Origin: a virus
Virus record (IMG/VR): IMGVR_UViG_3300045911_000704
Span: 1 to 33,714 of that record
DNA length: 33,714 nt
Direction: 5' to 3' (one strand)
The notes below the pieces were generated by a model, which saw only the letters and a program-made list of their open reading frames with translations, ran no database searches and was not told the DNA's origin. The first letter of the stretch is position 1, and every line of letters starts with the position of its first letter. The position numbers and the translations under genes were made by a program. This document shows positions 8,697 through 15,436 of the stretch, piece after piece.

Positions 8697-9558
8697 TGTT
8701 CAGCTCCACGACAGGCAGGTTGGTCAATGCGGCGATGTGCTCGGCGAGCCGGGTGCGATGACAGCAGGCGGGGTCGGCCTCCATGCACATCAAGGCGCTC
8801 GGCTTCGATTTCACAAAAGCGACGGCTTGCGCCACAGCGGTTTGCTTGCTCTTGCCGAGTTCGGACGCGTACCAGTCGAACAACCTGGCGTAGGACTTCG
8901 GTTCGCTGAGGTTCTGCCTACGATCGGAGGGTACGCCCAAATCTGGAATGTGGATGTACTCGATCCCGAGGTCGGCCGAGACGCGGTCGAGGGTACTCTT
9001 GTGAAAACCGTAGCGGCGCGCAACCGGGTTGCATCGCACGTCGATCAGCCGCGCGATGCCGGCGCGCAGCAAGCGATCCATCAAGCCGTCGACCATCAGG
9101 CCCTCGTAGCCGACCTTGTACACGGCGATCGGCGCCTTGGGCAGTTTCACGGCTCGCTTGCTGAGGTCCTGGCTGTTCGCTGTGTACCAGGGATAGCGGC
9201 GGTAGACGTCCGCGACCAGGTCGCCCACCGGCATGCGGGCGTACTTGTCGAGGATGCGCTCGATTTCGGCGGCGAACCCGAACGCGAGATCGCGGGGCTG
9301 CTCTTTTCGAAAGCCGAGCAACCGAACGCCAGTGTTAGTAGTCTCGATCCAGCCCTCCTCCGCAAGCTGCGCCAGGTCGTAGTAAAGCGTGAAAGAGTAC
9401 GGTCCGAACTTGTACGGCACGAACTCGTAGACCGCACTTCGGGGCGGATCTTCGGCTTCCTGGCTCAACAGGAAAGCAAGTTTGACGAGATGGAGCTTTG
9501 AAGCACTGCCATTGAGGCGGCCAAGGATCCTGACGATCGTGCTCTGTCGGGCGGTCAT
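8665..9558 (-). CDS. DUF488 domain protein with Panacea-like N-terminal domain
   Basis: The 297-residue protein appears to be a two-domain fusion. Residues 5-75 (KLHLVKLAFLLSQ, then an FVPYKFGPYS segment and an EEGWI strand) resemble the Panacea/SocA-like (DUF4065) winged-helix fold found in toxin-neutralising proteins. Residues about 145-285 form a DUF488 domain with the IDVR motif (172-175), NP (177-178), and the late cysteine motif C258-x6-CCHR (265-268). The DUF488 function is not established. A GTG at 9639 would add 27 residues, but a TATAAT sits at 9625-9630 on the same strand, so a transcript from it would begin after that GTG. I therefore prefer ATG 9558. It heads the minus-strand operon and overlaps its partner by 32 bases. 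Confidence 0.85.
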   Translation of the reverse strand: MTARQSTIVRILGRLNGSASKLHLVKLAFLLSQEAEDPPRSAVYEFVPYKFGPYSFTLYYDLAQLAEEGWIETTNTGVRLLGFRKEQPRDLAFGFAAEIERILDKYARMPVGDLVADVYRRYPWYTANSQDLSKRAVKLPKAPIAVYKVGYEGLMVDGLMDRLLRAGIARLIDVRCNPVARRYGFHKSTLDRVSADLGIEYIHIPDLGVPSDRRQNLSEPKSYARLFDWYASELGKSKQTAVAQAVAFVKSKPSALMCMEADPACCHRTRLAEHIAALTNLPVVELNSDKAHPVPAH

Positions 9559-9600
9559 GCCGGGGCCCTGTTGTGACGCCGATGAGCGCACGTACTCCCG

Positions 9601-9635
9601 ATAGTCAACGTGTCGAGCGCCATGATTATAGTCAA
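9601..9635 (-). promoter_or_regulatory. Probable promoter of the DUF488-hsd operon
   Basis: A perfect TATAAT lies on the minus strand at 9625-9630, about 65 bases upstream of ATG 9558, but no good -35 is found at normal spacing. The octamer TTGACTAT occurs twice in the same orientation (9602-9609 region and 9628-9635), 27 bases apart, one copy running into the -10 element. The repeat could be a binding site for a regulator. Confidence 0.45.
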
Positions 9636-9706
9636 GCACATCAACGACTTCCGGACAAGGGCGTTTCAGACAAAATCGCGCAAGAATGTTTTGGCGCGGC
9701 AGGGGC

Positions 9707-9747
9707 TTGACGGAAGATAATCGCCCGGTGTACAGTGGTTAGTACAC
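9707..9747 (+). promoter_or_regulatory. Promoter and inverted-repeat operator of the XRE/ImmA switch
   Basis: TTGACG (9707-9712) and TACAGT (9731-9736) form a plausible -35/-10 pair with 18-base spacing. Overlapping the -10 is a perfect inverted repeat GTGTAC-N8-GTACAC (9728-9747), the size and place expected of an operator for the XRE repressor encoded 30 bases downstream. Autorepression is inferred. Confidence 0.65.
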
Positions 9748-9776
9748 ATGCAGCCTCTTGGATCGAGGGCCGGGTC

Positions 9777-10127
9777 ATGAACCCAAAGAAATTCGGAGCC
9801 ACCATCCGCGCGCTCCGCGAGCAGCGGCAAATCAGCTTGCGGAAGTTCGCCGACAAGGTCGGCATCAGCCCCACGTACCTCTCCAAGGTCGAGCGGGATG
9901 AGTTCCCGCCGCCGGGAGAGGAGACCATCAAGCAGATCGCCGAGGCGCTCGGCCAGGATCCGGATGAATTGCTTGCGCTGGCCGGGAAGGTCTCCTCCGA
10001 CCTGCCGGCCATCATTCAGCAGCGGCCGCGGGAGATGGCCAGCTTCCTCCGTACCGCAGGCGAGTTGACTCCCGAAGAACTGGCCAGGCTGACCAAGTAC
10101 GTCGAGAGGATGAAGCGTCCGGGCTAA
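9777..10127 (+). CDS. XRE-family helix-turn-helix repressor
   Basis: The 116-residue DNA-binding protein probably represses lytic functions and its own promoter. The helix-turn-helix spans about residues 4-60 (RALREQRQISLRKFADKVG, then SPTYLSKVERD). A short helical C-terminal region (about 70-116) follows. An upstream ATG (9735) lies inside the operator and -10 region, so the ATG at 9777, with GAGGG at 9765-9769, is the better start. The next gene, 53 bases on, encodes an ImmA/IrrE protease. This pairing is known from ICEBs1 and many prophages, where the peptidase cleaves the repressor on DNA damage. The partnership here is inferred from adjacency. Confidence 0.93.
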   Translation: MNPKKFGATIRALREQRQISLRKFADKVGISPTYLSKVERDEFPPPGEETIKQIAEALGQDPDELLALAGKVSSDLPAIIQQRPREMASFLRTAGELTPEELARLTKYVERMKRPG

Positions 10128-10180
10128 CGCGGCCTTTCGCGCCGTCCGGCAAACGATGATGAAGATGAGGATGAACCCGA

Positions 10181-10909
10181 ATGGAAGTGAAAGTTCCCCG
10201 GATCTCCGAGCGGACCATTGAGGCGGAAGCGGCCGCCCTGCTGGATCGCTACTCCAAAGAGCACGAGCCGATTCTCAAGCCGCCGGTCCCGGTGGATGAG
10301 TTGCCTGAGATGGTTCTTCAGGTCCGGCTGGAATTCGACGATCTGCGGAAGCTCGTGGGACGCGGCGACGCGATCGGCGCGACGTGGTTCGAGACGCGGG
10401 AGATTTACATCGACCAGAGCCTTGATCCCAAGGATCACCCTCGAAAGCAAGGCCGTTACCGCTTCACCGTGGGTCATGAGATCGGCCATTGGGTCCTGCA
10501 TCGCCGGTTCGTTCCCGACCGGGCGTCGCAGATGGCGCTCTTCGAGGGCCGGGCGCCCGAGCCGTCGATCCTGTGCCGGGAGGCAAACAAGCGCGAGCCC
10601 GCCGAGTGGCAGGCGGACCGGTTCTCCTCCTTTCTGTTGATGCCTCGGGATCTGGTTCTGAAAGCCTGGCGCGAGAGCCGCGGGGCGGCGCCGTGGGTGT
10701 TCGACATGCCGAAGTATCGGACCGCCGTGGCGAACGGGTTCACGGACTCTTTCGACGTGGTCGCCAAGGACATGATGAACCACGTCGCCTCCGATTTCGC
10801 CCCTCAGTTTGGTGTTTCGACCGAGGCTATGCGGATTCGCCTGGAGAACCTGGGATTGCTGAAGAAGGTGCAGGGGCGGCAACTTCTGGATCTGGAGGCG
10901 GCCGGATAG
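10181..10909 (+). CDS. ImmA/IrrE-family zinc metallopeptidase
   Basis: The 242-residue cytoplasmic peptidase carries the zinc motif HEIGH (99-103) in the context TVGHEIGHWVLH and a downstream E-W-Q-A-D (142-146) that supplies the third ligand. Members cleave XRE-type repressors (ImmA on ImmR, IrrE on DdrO) and so switch prophages or SOS-like responses. The likely substrate is the XRE protein just upstream. The leader holds repeated GATGA/GGATGA units, and the ATG start has GAGG about 10 bases before it. The C-terminal 90 residues include a helical segment resembling IrrE relatives. The family call is firm; the biological role is inferred. Confidence 0.93.
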   Translation: MEVKVPRISERTIEAEAAALLDRYSKEHEPILKPPVPVDELPEMVLQVRLEFDDLRKLVGRGDAIGATWFETREIYIDQSLDPKDHPRKQGRYRFTVGHEIGHWVLHRRFVPDRASQMALFEGRAPEPSILCREANKREPAEWQADRFSSFLLMPRDLVLKAWRESRGAAPWVFDMPKYRTAVANGFTDSFDVVAKDMMNHVASDFAPQFGVSTEAMRIRLENLGLLKKVQGRQLLDLEAAG

Positions 10910-10935
10910 GCCTTTCTGTGGCACAAGGGTTTAGC

Positions 10936-11217
10936 ATGAAGCGCACACTGGACACGCCGGATCATCCCACGGCTTTGCGGACCGCGGGCGCTGGAGCGTT
11001 CGAGACCTCCGACTTCTACCTGGCCTGCTACCTGCGGTGCATCGGCTACGCCCTCGACGACGTGCGGCGGGACGGGCGGCGGGTGGTCTTTGTGTTCGGA
11101 GACAAGCCGGCCCGGAAGACGGACCTGATGGCGTTTTTCGGCAACAAGGCGGAAGTGAACCCGCTGCAATTTGTCGCGGCGATTAAGGATTTGAAAACAC
11201 TGATCCACAACTCATAG
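10936..11217 (+). CDS. DUF5659-like small protein
   Basis: This 93-residue protein contains the pattern FETSDFYLACYLRCIGY, then RRVVFVFGD and FFGNKAEVNPLQFVAAIKDLKTLIH, which fits DUF5659, a small family found near phage and element replication genes. The start ATG at 10936 lies 26 bases after the peptidase gene; no strong Shine-Dalgarno is visible. Its function is unknown. It is probably the first gene of the early operon. Confidence 0.75.
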   Translation: MKRTLDTPDHPTALRTAGAGAFETSDFYLACYLRCIGYALDDVRRDGRRVVFVFGDKPARKTDLMAFFGNKAEVNPLQFVAAIKDLKTLIHNS

Positions 11218-11227
11218 GGGATGTCGA

Positions 11228-11437
11228 ATGGACAAGAAGTCGAATCCGGAGACCAGCGCTTTGGCCAGGGCCATGGCGAAGATTGAAGCCGAAGTCCGCG
11301 AGGGCGTCAGCCACGGCCACTTCGACCTGGCCATCTCGTGCAAGATCGCCAACAGCGGCAAGCGCGAGCTGCTCGTCAAGGCCGGCAAGAATCACCGGTT
11401 TCTCATCCCCGAGAGCGAATTACCGCAGTCCGCATAG
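11228..11437 (+). CDS. Small hypothetical protein (69 aa)
   Basis: A basic-acidic small protein begins ATG at 11228, 10 bases after the preceding stop. A helical N-terminus (ALARAMAKIEAEV) leads into strands containing GHFDLAISCKI and ELLVKAGKNHRFLIPE. No known motif is seen. Its close spacing with the DUF5659 gene implies co-expression. Confidence 0.6.
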   Translation: MDKKSNPETSALARAMAKIEAEVREGVSHGHFDLAISCKIANSGKRELLVKAGKNHRFLIPESELPQSA

Positions 11438-11443
11438 TTTTGT

Positions 11444-11468
11444 GAGGACCTCCGCAAACGGGGGCCTC
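11444..11468 (+). terminator. GC-rich hairpin after the small early genes
   Basis: A 10-base-pair stem (11444-11454 with 11459-11468), with one bulged A and a CAAA loop, follows the stop of the 69-residue gene by 6 bases. It lacks a T-tract, so it may attenuate rather than fully terminate transcription, or protect the upstream mRNA. Confidence 0.45.
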
Positions 11469-11572
11469 GAACCACCTACTCGTTAGATCGCTCACCATCG
11501 GCGCTCATGCCGAGGTGGAGGGTCGAAGCGGATGACGCGAGGGCGTTGTCCGGCAGGATCTCCACTTTTCGG

Positions 11573-11767
11573 ATGAGCGAGCCCAGGCAAGAGTTCCTCG
11601 AACAGACCCGAAGCTTCTGGCAGAAGCGGACGGACCGGCCACTGTCTCTTGAAGACGCCCGGCAGATCGCCGCGAACGCGGCCGGCGTGTTCCAGGTGCT
11701 GGCGCAGTGGGCGGAGGCCGAGGACCGCCGTCATCCGAATCCCCCTCAGGAGGCGGCGGGCCGATGA
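11573..11767 (+). CDS. Small hypothetical protein upstream of ParB-like gene
   Basis: The 64-residue protein is predicted from ATG 11573 (MSEPRQEFLEQTRSFWQKR). An upstream in-frame ATG at 11507 would add 22 less plausible residues. It is mostly helical (LSLEDARQIAANAAGVFQVLAQWAEAE) and highly charged. Its stop overlaps the ParB-like start by 4 bases (ATGA), so the two are coupled. The function is unknown; the coupling suggests a role with the ParB-like protein. Confidence 0.65.
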   Translation: MSEPRQEFLEQTRSFWQKRTDRPLSLEDARQIAANAAGVFQVLAQWAEAEDRRHPNPPQEAAGR

Positions 11768-12711
11768 CGTCCAATCTCGTTCTTCGTGAAGTCCCATGCG
11801 ACTCGATCCGCGTCGTGGGGCGGCACCGCCGCGACCTGGGCGAACTGGAGGTGCTCGCAGCCAGCATAGCGACCGTGGGACTGCTCCACCCGCCGGTGAT
11901 TACCAAGGACGGCGTGCTGATCTGCGGAGAGCGGCGCCTCGTGGCGACGCGCGACATCCTCGGCTGGAAGACGATTCCGGTGATTGTGCTCGAGGTGTCG
12001 AGCATTGTCGAAGGGGAGTACGCGGAGAACGAGATCCGCAAGGATTTCACGCCGTCCGAGCGCGTGGCCATCGGCAAGGCGATTGAAGCGGAGATCGGCA
12101 AGCGCCAGGGGCAGCGTACGGATAAGGAACTTCCGCCAGATCTGGCGGAAGTTACGCCGGGCGTGGAGACGCGCGAGGTCGCAGCGAAGAAGGCCGGGTT
12201 TGGCGGCCACTCCACTTATGAGCAGGCCAAGAAGGTCGTCGAGAAGGCCGTTGACGAAGTGGTCGCGCAGATGGACGCCGGCGGCCTGTCGATCAGCGCG
12301 GCCGCGGTGATCGCCGACCAGCCGCCAGAGGCGCAGCGCGAGATCGTGCAGATGCCCGCTGCCGTGCGCCGCCAGATCGTGCGCCAACTGCGCGAGGCCA
12401 CCGAACTCCCTTCCACCGCCGAAGCGCGGCGCATTGCTCGCGAGACGGGCATGCTCGTGGCGGACCGAACCGGAAGGTACCGCTCGGGCCTCTCGGACGA
12501 GGAACGCAAGGCGCTCAAGGAAGATCTTGACTCGATCTGGGCGGTGACGCGCGCCGTCATGGCTCTGGCCGAGACGCCGCTCGATCCGGTCGACCTGGCA
12601 TCGCGGCTTGAATACTGGCACTGCCCGGGCATCCGGGCCAAATCGCCGGTCGCTCTCGACTGGCTCCACCGCTTTGAGGAGGCAATCCGTGACAAGACCC
12701 AGATTTCATGA
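11764..12711 (+). CDS. ParB/RepB/Spo0J-family protein
   Basis: The 315-residue protein has an N-terminal ParB/sulfiredoxin-fold domain (about 8-95: a DLGELEVLAASIATVGLL segment, VITKDGVLICGERRLVAT and NEIRKDFTPSERVAI). A helix-turn-helix region (about 135-165, TREVAAKKAGFGGHSTYEQAK) and an extended helical C-terminus follow. ParB-family proteins bind centromere-like parS sites, and the fold is now known to bind CTP. No ParA partner is seen in the window, so this is more likely a phage transcription or replication regulator than a partition system. AGGAGG lies upstream of ATG 11764. A perfect 26-base palindrome is embedded in the coding sequence at 12128-12153. Confidence 0.88.
   Translation: MTSNLVLREVPCDSIRVVGRHRRDLGELEVLAASIATVGLLHPPVITKDGVLICGERRLVATRDILGWKTIPVIVLEVSSIVEGEYAENEIRKDFTPSERVAIGKAIEAEIGKRQGQRTDKELPPDLAEVTPGVETREVAAKKAGFGGHSTYEQAKKVVEKAVDEVVAQMDAGGLSISAAAVIADQPPEAQREIVQMPAAVRRQIVRQLREATELPSTAEARRIARETGMLVADRTGRYRSGLSDEERKALKEDLDSIWAVTRAVMALAETPLDPVDLASRLEYWHCPGIRAKSPVALDWLHRFEEAIRDKTQIS
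12128..12153. repeat. Perfect 26-bp palindrome inside the ParB-like gene
   Basis: The half-site AACTTCCGCCAGA (12128-12140) is followed directly by its exact reverse complement (12141-12153). It is in frame and encodes part of a linker near the helix-turn-helix. parS sites are palindromes often located in or near parB genes, but they are usually about 16 bases, so a binding-site role is only a hypothesis. Confidence 0.9.
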
Positions 12712-13201
12712 CTCGGAACTGTCGCGCCGGATCGACGAGGTGATCCTGGCGCACCTGGAGACCCGCGAGCCCACCGCTGAGGAAGTCAGCGCGGAGGTGC
12801 TGGAGCGCTACGGTGACCTGGTCGAAGAGTACGGCCGCGAACTGGCCGTGGCGCAGGTGCGGTCCATCGTCAGCGACCGCATGAAGAAGACGCTGGCGAC
12901 GCGGAAGGGGCGCGCGCTGCAACTGCGGCTCGACATGCGCTTCGGAGGTCTGGAGCCGGAGTCGGCCCTCACGTTCCGCGATGACCGTGGAGCCATCCGC
13001 TACGTGGCCACGGCGCGGGCGACCCAGGAACATCACCGGCGCTACATGGCGCTGCTCAAGGAGCAGATTGAAGCCGACACGGCGCGGCTGAAGGTGGCCG
13101 AGTGGTTCTACGCCTGGCTCGAACCGGTCTTTGCCGAGCATCCGGGCATCACCACGGCCGAGGCGATCGCATTGCTCGCCCCCGAAGGTCAGGCGGCGTG
13201 A
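12689..13201 (+). CDS. Hypothetical early phage protein (170 aa)
   Basis: The start is assigned to GTG 12689, because a strong GAGGAGG (12675-12681) sits 7 bases upstream. It overlaps the end of the ParB-like gene by 23 bases. The protein is helical and charged, with SRRIDEVILAHLETREPTAEEV near the start and a tryptophan-containing tail (AEWFYAWLEPVFAEHPG). I recognise no family. It lies between a ParB-like protein and a helicase, so a replication or DNA-metabolism role is possible but unproven. Confidence 0.75.
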   Translation: MTRPRFHDSELSRRIDEVILAHLETREPTAEEVSAEVLERYGDLVEEYGRELAVAQVRSIVSDRMKKTLATRKGRALQLRLDMRFGGLEPESALTFRDDRGAIRYVATARATQEHHRRYMALLKEQIEADTARLKVAEWFYAWLEPVFAEHPGITTAEAIALLAPEGQAA

Positions 13202-13209
13202 AGGGCCCC

Positions 13210-14646
13210 ATGACAACAACGATGCCGGTTCTGCACCACACCACGCCGTGGCGGCACCAGCGCGAAGCCGTTGCCTTTGTCCGCGATCTGTATCGACGCG
13301 GCAGGCGAGGCGCCATGATCGCCGCAGTCATGGGCACGGGCAAATCGGCGATGACCGTGTACATCTGCGTCGAGGAGGGGTTTCAACTGATCCTCATCCT
13401 CTGTCCGCTGCGGGTGGTGCAGGTATGGCGGCCGCAGTTCGAGATGCACTCGAACCTTCCGTTTCTGGTTGTGCCACTCGATGATTCCTTCGCCAGCGTG
13501 CGCGCCAAGCGGGCCGAGGCCGAGCGGCAGATTGCCCTGGCTAAGGCGCGGGGCGTGCCAGCAGTGGTTGTCATCAACTACGACAGCGCTTGGCGATCGC
13601 CGTTTGCGGAGTGGGCCCTCAAGCAGAAGTGGGATTTGGTCGTCGCCGACGAGATCCATCGCTGCAAGGCGCCCGGCGGCAAGGCCAGCCGGTTTCTAGC
13701 GCGGCTCGGCCAGGCGGCGAGGTTCCGTCTAGGCCTGTCGGGCACGCCGATGCCGCACTCGCCGCTCGACGTCTACGCCTACTTCCGCTTCATCGACCCG
13801 TCCATCTTCGGCTGGAGCTTTCACAAGTTCCGGCAGCATTACGCCGTCCTGGGCGGATACCAGAATCATCAGGTTGTCGGCTACCGGAATCTTGATGAGC
13901 TGAACCAGAAGTTCTACTCCGTGACCTTCGCCTGCGGCAAGGACGTCTTGGATTTGCCGGAGGAACTGGAGGTCACCTACCGCTGCGAACTCGGCGCGGA
14001 GGCGCGCCGGATCTACCTCGCGCTGAAGAAGGATTTGATCGCTGACGTTGGCTCCGGCGCCGTCACTGCGGCAAACGCGCTGGTTCGTTTGCTGCGATTC
14101 GCGCAACTGACAGGCGGCTTCATCCCCACCGACGACGGCGAGCAGATACAGATCGACACCGCAAAAATGGAGCTACTGCGCGACGTTCTGGAGGATCTCG
14201 ATCCCACTGAACCTATTGTCGTCTTCGCCCGGTTCCGCAACGACCTCGACGTCGTGCACCGTGTCGCAGCGGACCTGGGCCGCGGCTCGTTAGAGATTTC
14301 GGGCCGCCGTGATGAGCTGCGCGATTGGCAATCCGGCGCCGCGCCCATTCTGGCGGCGCAGATTCAGGCCGGCGGCGTCGGCGTCGATCTGACGCGCAGC
14401 CGTTACGCGATCTATTTCAGCATCGGCTTCAGCTTGGGCGACTTTCTTCAGAGCAAGGCCCGGCTTCACCGGCCCGGCCAGCGCAGGACAACGGAATTCA
14501 TCTTTCTAGCCGCCGCGAACACGGTGGACGAACAGATTCTGCGGGCGCTCGCCGCGCGTCAGGACCTGGTCGAATCCGTGTTGGCGCAAACCATCGGAAC
14601 CGCTGGCAACGGTCCGGTTCGCAGTCGACCGCAGAGGAATGGATAG
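13210..14646 (+). CDS. SNF2/DEAD-type helicase
   Basis: The 478-residue protein is a compact superfamily 2 ATPase. Walker A is MGTGKSA (41-47), the Walker B box is DEIH (147-150), and motif III is SGTP (177-180). The C-terminal RecA fold ends in the SNF2-type motif VI (QSKARLHRPGQ, about 415-425). No nuclease or DNA-binding accessory domain is visible. Phage SNF2 helicases of this size occur in replication modules and probably translocate on double-stranded DNA. A GTG at 13198, overlapping the previous stop, is an alternative start adding 4 residues. The gene sits at the end of the tightly packed ParB-like cluster. Confidence 0.92.
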   Translation: MTTTMPVLHHTTPWRHQREAVAFVRDLYRRGRRGAMIAAVMGTGKSAMTVYICVEEGFQLILILCPLRVVQVWRPQFEMHSNLPFLVVPLDDSFASVRAKRAEAERQIALAKARGVPAVVVINYDSAWRSPFAEWALKQKWDLVVADEIHRCKAPGGKASRFLARLGQAARFRLGLSGTPMPHSPLDVYAYFRFIDPSIFGWSFHKFRQHYAVLGGYQNHQVVGYRNLDELNQKFYSVTFACGKDVLDLPEELEVTYRCELGAEARRIYLALKKDLIADVGSGAVTAANALVRLLRFAQLTGGFIPTDDGEQIQIDTAKMELLRDVLEDLDPTEPIVVFARFRNDLDVVHRVAADLGRGSLEISGRRDELRDWQSGAAPILAAQIQAGGVGVDLTRSRYAIYFSIGFSLGDFLQSKARLHRPGQRRTTEFIFLAAANTVDEQILRALAARQDLVESVLAQTIGTAGNGPVRSRPQRNG

Positions 14647-14710
14647 CCGCGGATTAGATCGGAATGGAGTGGCTCGCAATGGAATTCAACACCGTGGATT
14701 CGAAAGGAAC
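14636..14710 (+). repeat. Leader with degenerate GGANN pentamers
   Basis: From the end of the helicase gene to the next gene, GGA triplets stand in a 5-base register at 14636, 14641, 14651, 14661, 14666, 14681, 14696 and 14706. Units include GGAAT, GGATA, GGATT and GGAAC. The last part, GGATTCGAAAGGAAC (14696-14710), recurs with one insertion before the gene at 15437. Confidence 0.6.
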
Positions 14711-14713
14711 GAA

Positions 14714-15322
14714 ATGTACAAACAACTTGAGGTAACGATTCGGGGCATCACCCCGTGCATGATGCACAACGGCCGGACGGCCTCGCCGCTGGACCCCATC
14801 GTCAAAGAAATGAAGAGGGTCCACAGCAAGAAGACCAAGACGGATGCGGATCACGAGCTGCTCGCCTATCTGGAATGGCTGGGCGCGCTCTACACTACCG
14901 CGCCGGGCGTCTTTCAGGTGGCCGGGAACGCCGTTCTCGTGGAGGGCTTCGGAGTCCCGTGTTGGCCCGGGGAATGCATCGAGGCCATGCTGGTGTCGGC
15001 CGCCAAGAAGAACAAGCTCGGCCAGCAGTTCAAAGCGGGCCTGATCTGCGACGGCAACTGGCCGCTGCTCTATGACGGTCCCAGGGACATCGGCGCGCTG
15101 ATGCGCGATCCCGCCTTCCGCGACAGCCGGATGGTGGTTGTTTCGCGCGCTCGCGTGACGCGGACGCGCCCCATCTTCCACCAGTGGAGGCTCGGCTTCA
15201 CACTGCACTTTCTCCCCGACCTGCTCAATGAGTCCCAAGTCCGCGACGCCGTTGTGGCAGCCGGGCGGCTGGTCGGTCTGGGCGAGTACCGCCCGAAGTT
15301 CGGGCGGTTCGAGATGGAGTAA
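14714..15322 (+). CDS. Conserved-type phage protein of unknown function (202 aa)
   Basis: The start is ATG 14714 with GGAAC 4 bases upstream; the in-frame extension back to 14639 is made of GGANN repeats and is unlikely to be coding. The protein begins with a beta strand (LEVTIRGITPCMMHNG), continues through a central helical part (HELLAYLEWLGALYTT) and ends in a strand-rich domain with RTRPIFHQWRLGFTLHFLPD. I do not recognise the family. Its place, next to a helicase and upstream of further unknowns and a primase, suggests DNA replication or recombination. Confidence 0.75.
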   Translation: MYKQLEVTIRGITPCMMHNGRTASPLDPIVKEMKRVHSKKTKTDADHELLAYLEWLGALYTTAPGVFQVAGNAVLVEGFGVPCWPGECIEAMLVSAAKKNKLGQQFKAGLICDGNWPLLYDGPRDIGALMRDPAFRDSRMVVVSRARVTRTRPIFHQWRLGFTLHFLPDLLNESQVRDAVVAAGRLVGLGEYRPKFGRFEME

Positions 15323-15350
15323 GCGCGATCGGCCGGCAACGCAAAGGCGC

Positions 15351-15434
15351 GGACTGGAAGGGAGAGGATGCGAGTGCATTGGATAGGAACGGCGCGCAAA
15401 ACACGATGACCGGCGGACGGATTCGGAAAGGAAC
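15351..15434 (+). repeat. Second leader with GGANN pentamers
   Basis: Within the 114-base gap before the next gene, GGA triplets again stand in 5-base register at 15351, 15356, 15361, 15366, 15381 and 15386, the first four tandem (GGACT, GGAAG, GGAGA, GGATG). The gap ends with GGATTCGGAAAGGAAC (15419-15434), almost identical to the end of the leader at 14696-14710. Confidence 0.6.
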
Positions 15435-15436
15435 AC

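Noticed and set aside
11459-11500. Stretch resembling an antisense tRNA 3' end (GGGGGCCTCGAACCACC)
   Set aside because: The reverse complement does not give a proper T stem or anticodon stem, so no tRNA fold; the G-rich part is explained by the hairpin at 11444-11468.
11764-12711. ParABS plasmid partition system
   Set aside because: No ParA ATPase is encoded nearby or anywhere in the window, and the element is integrated next to an integrase; the ParB-like protein alone does not make a partition system.
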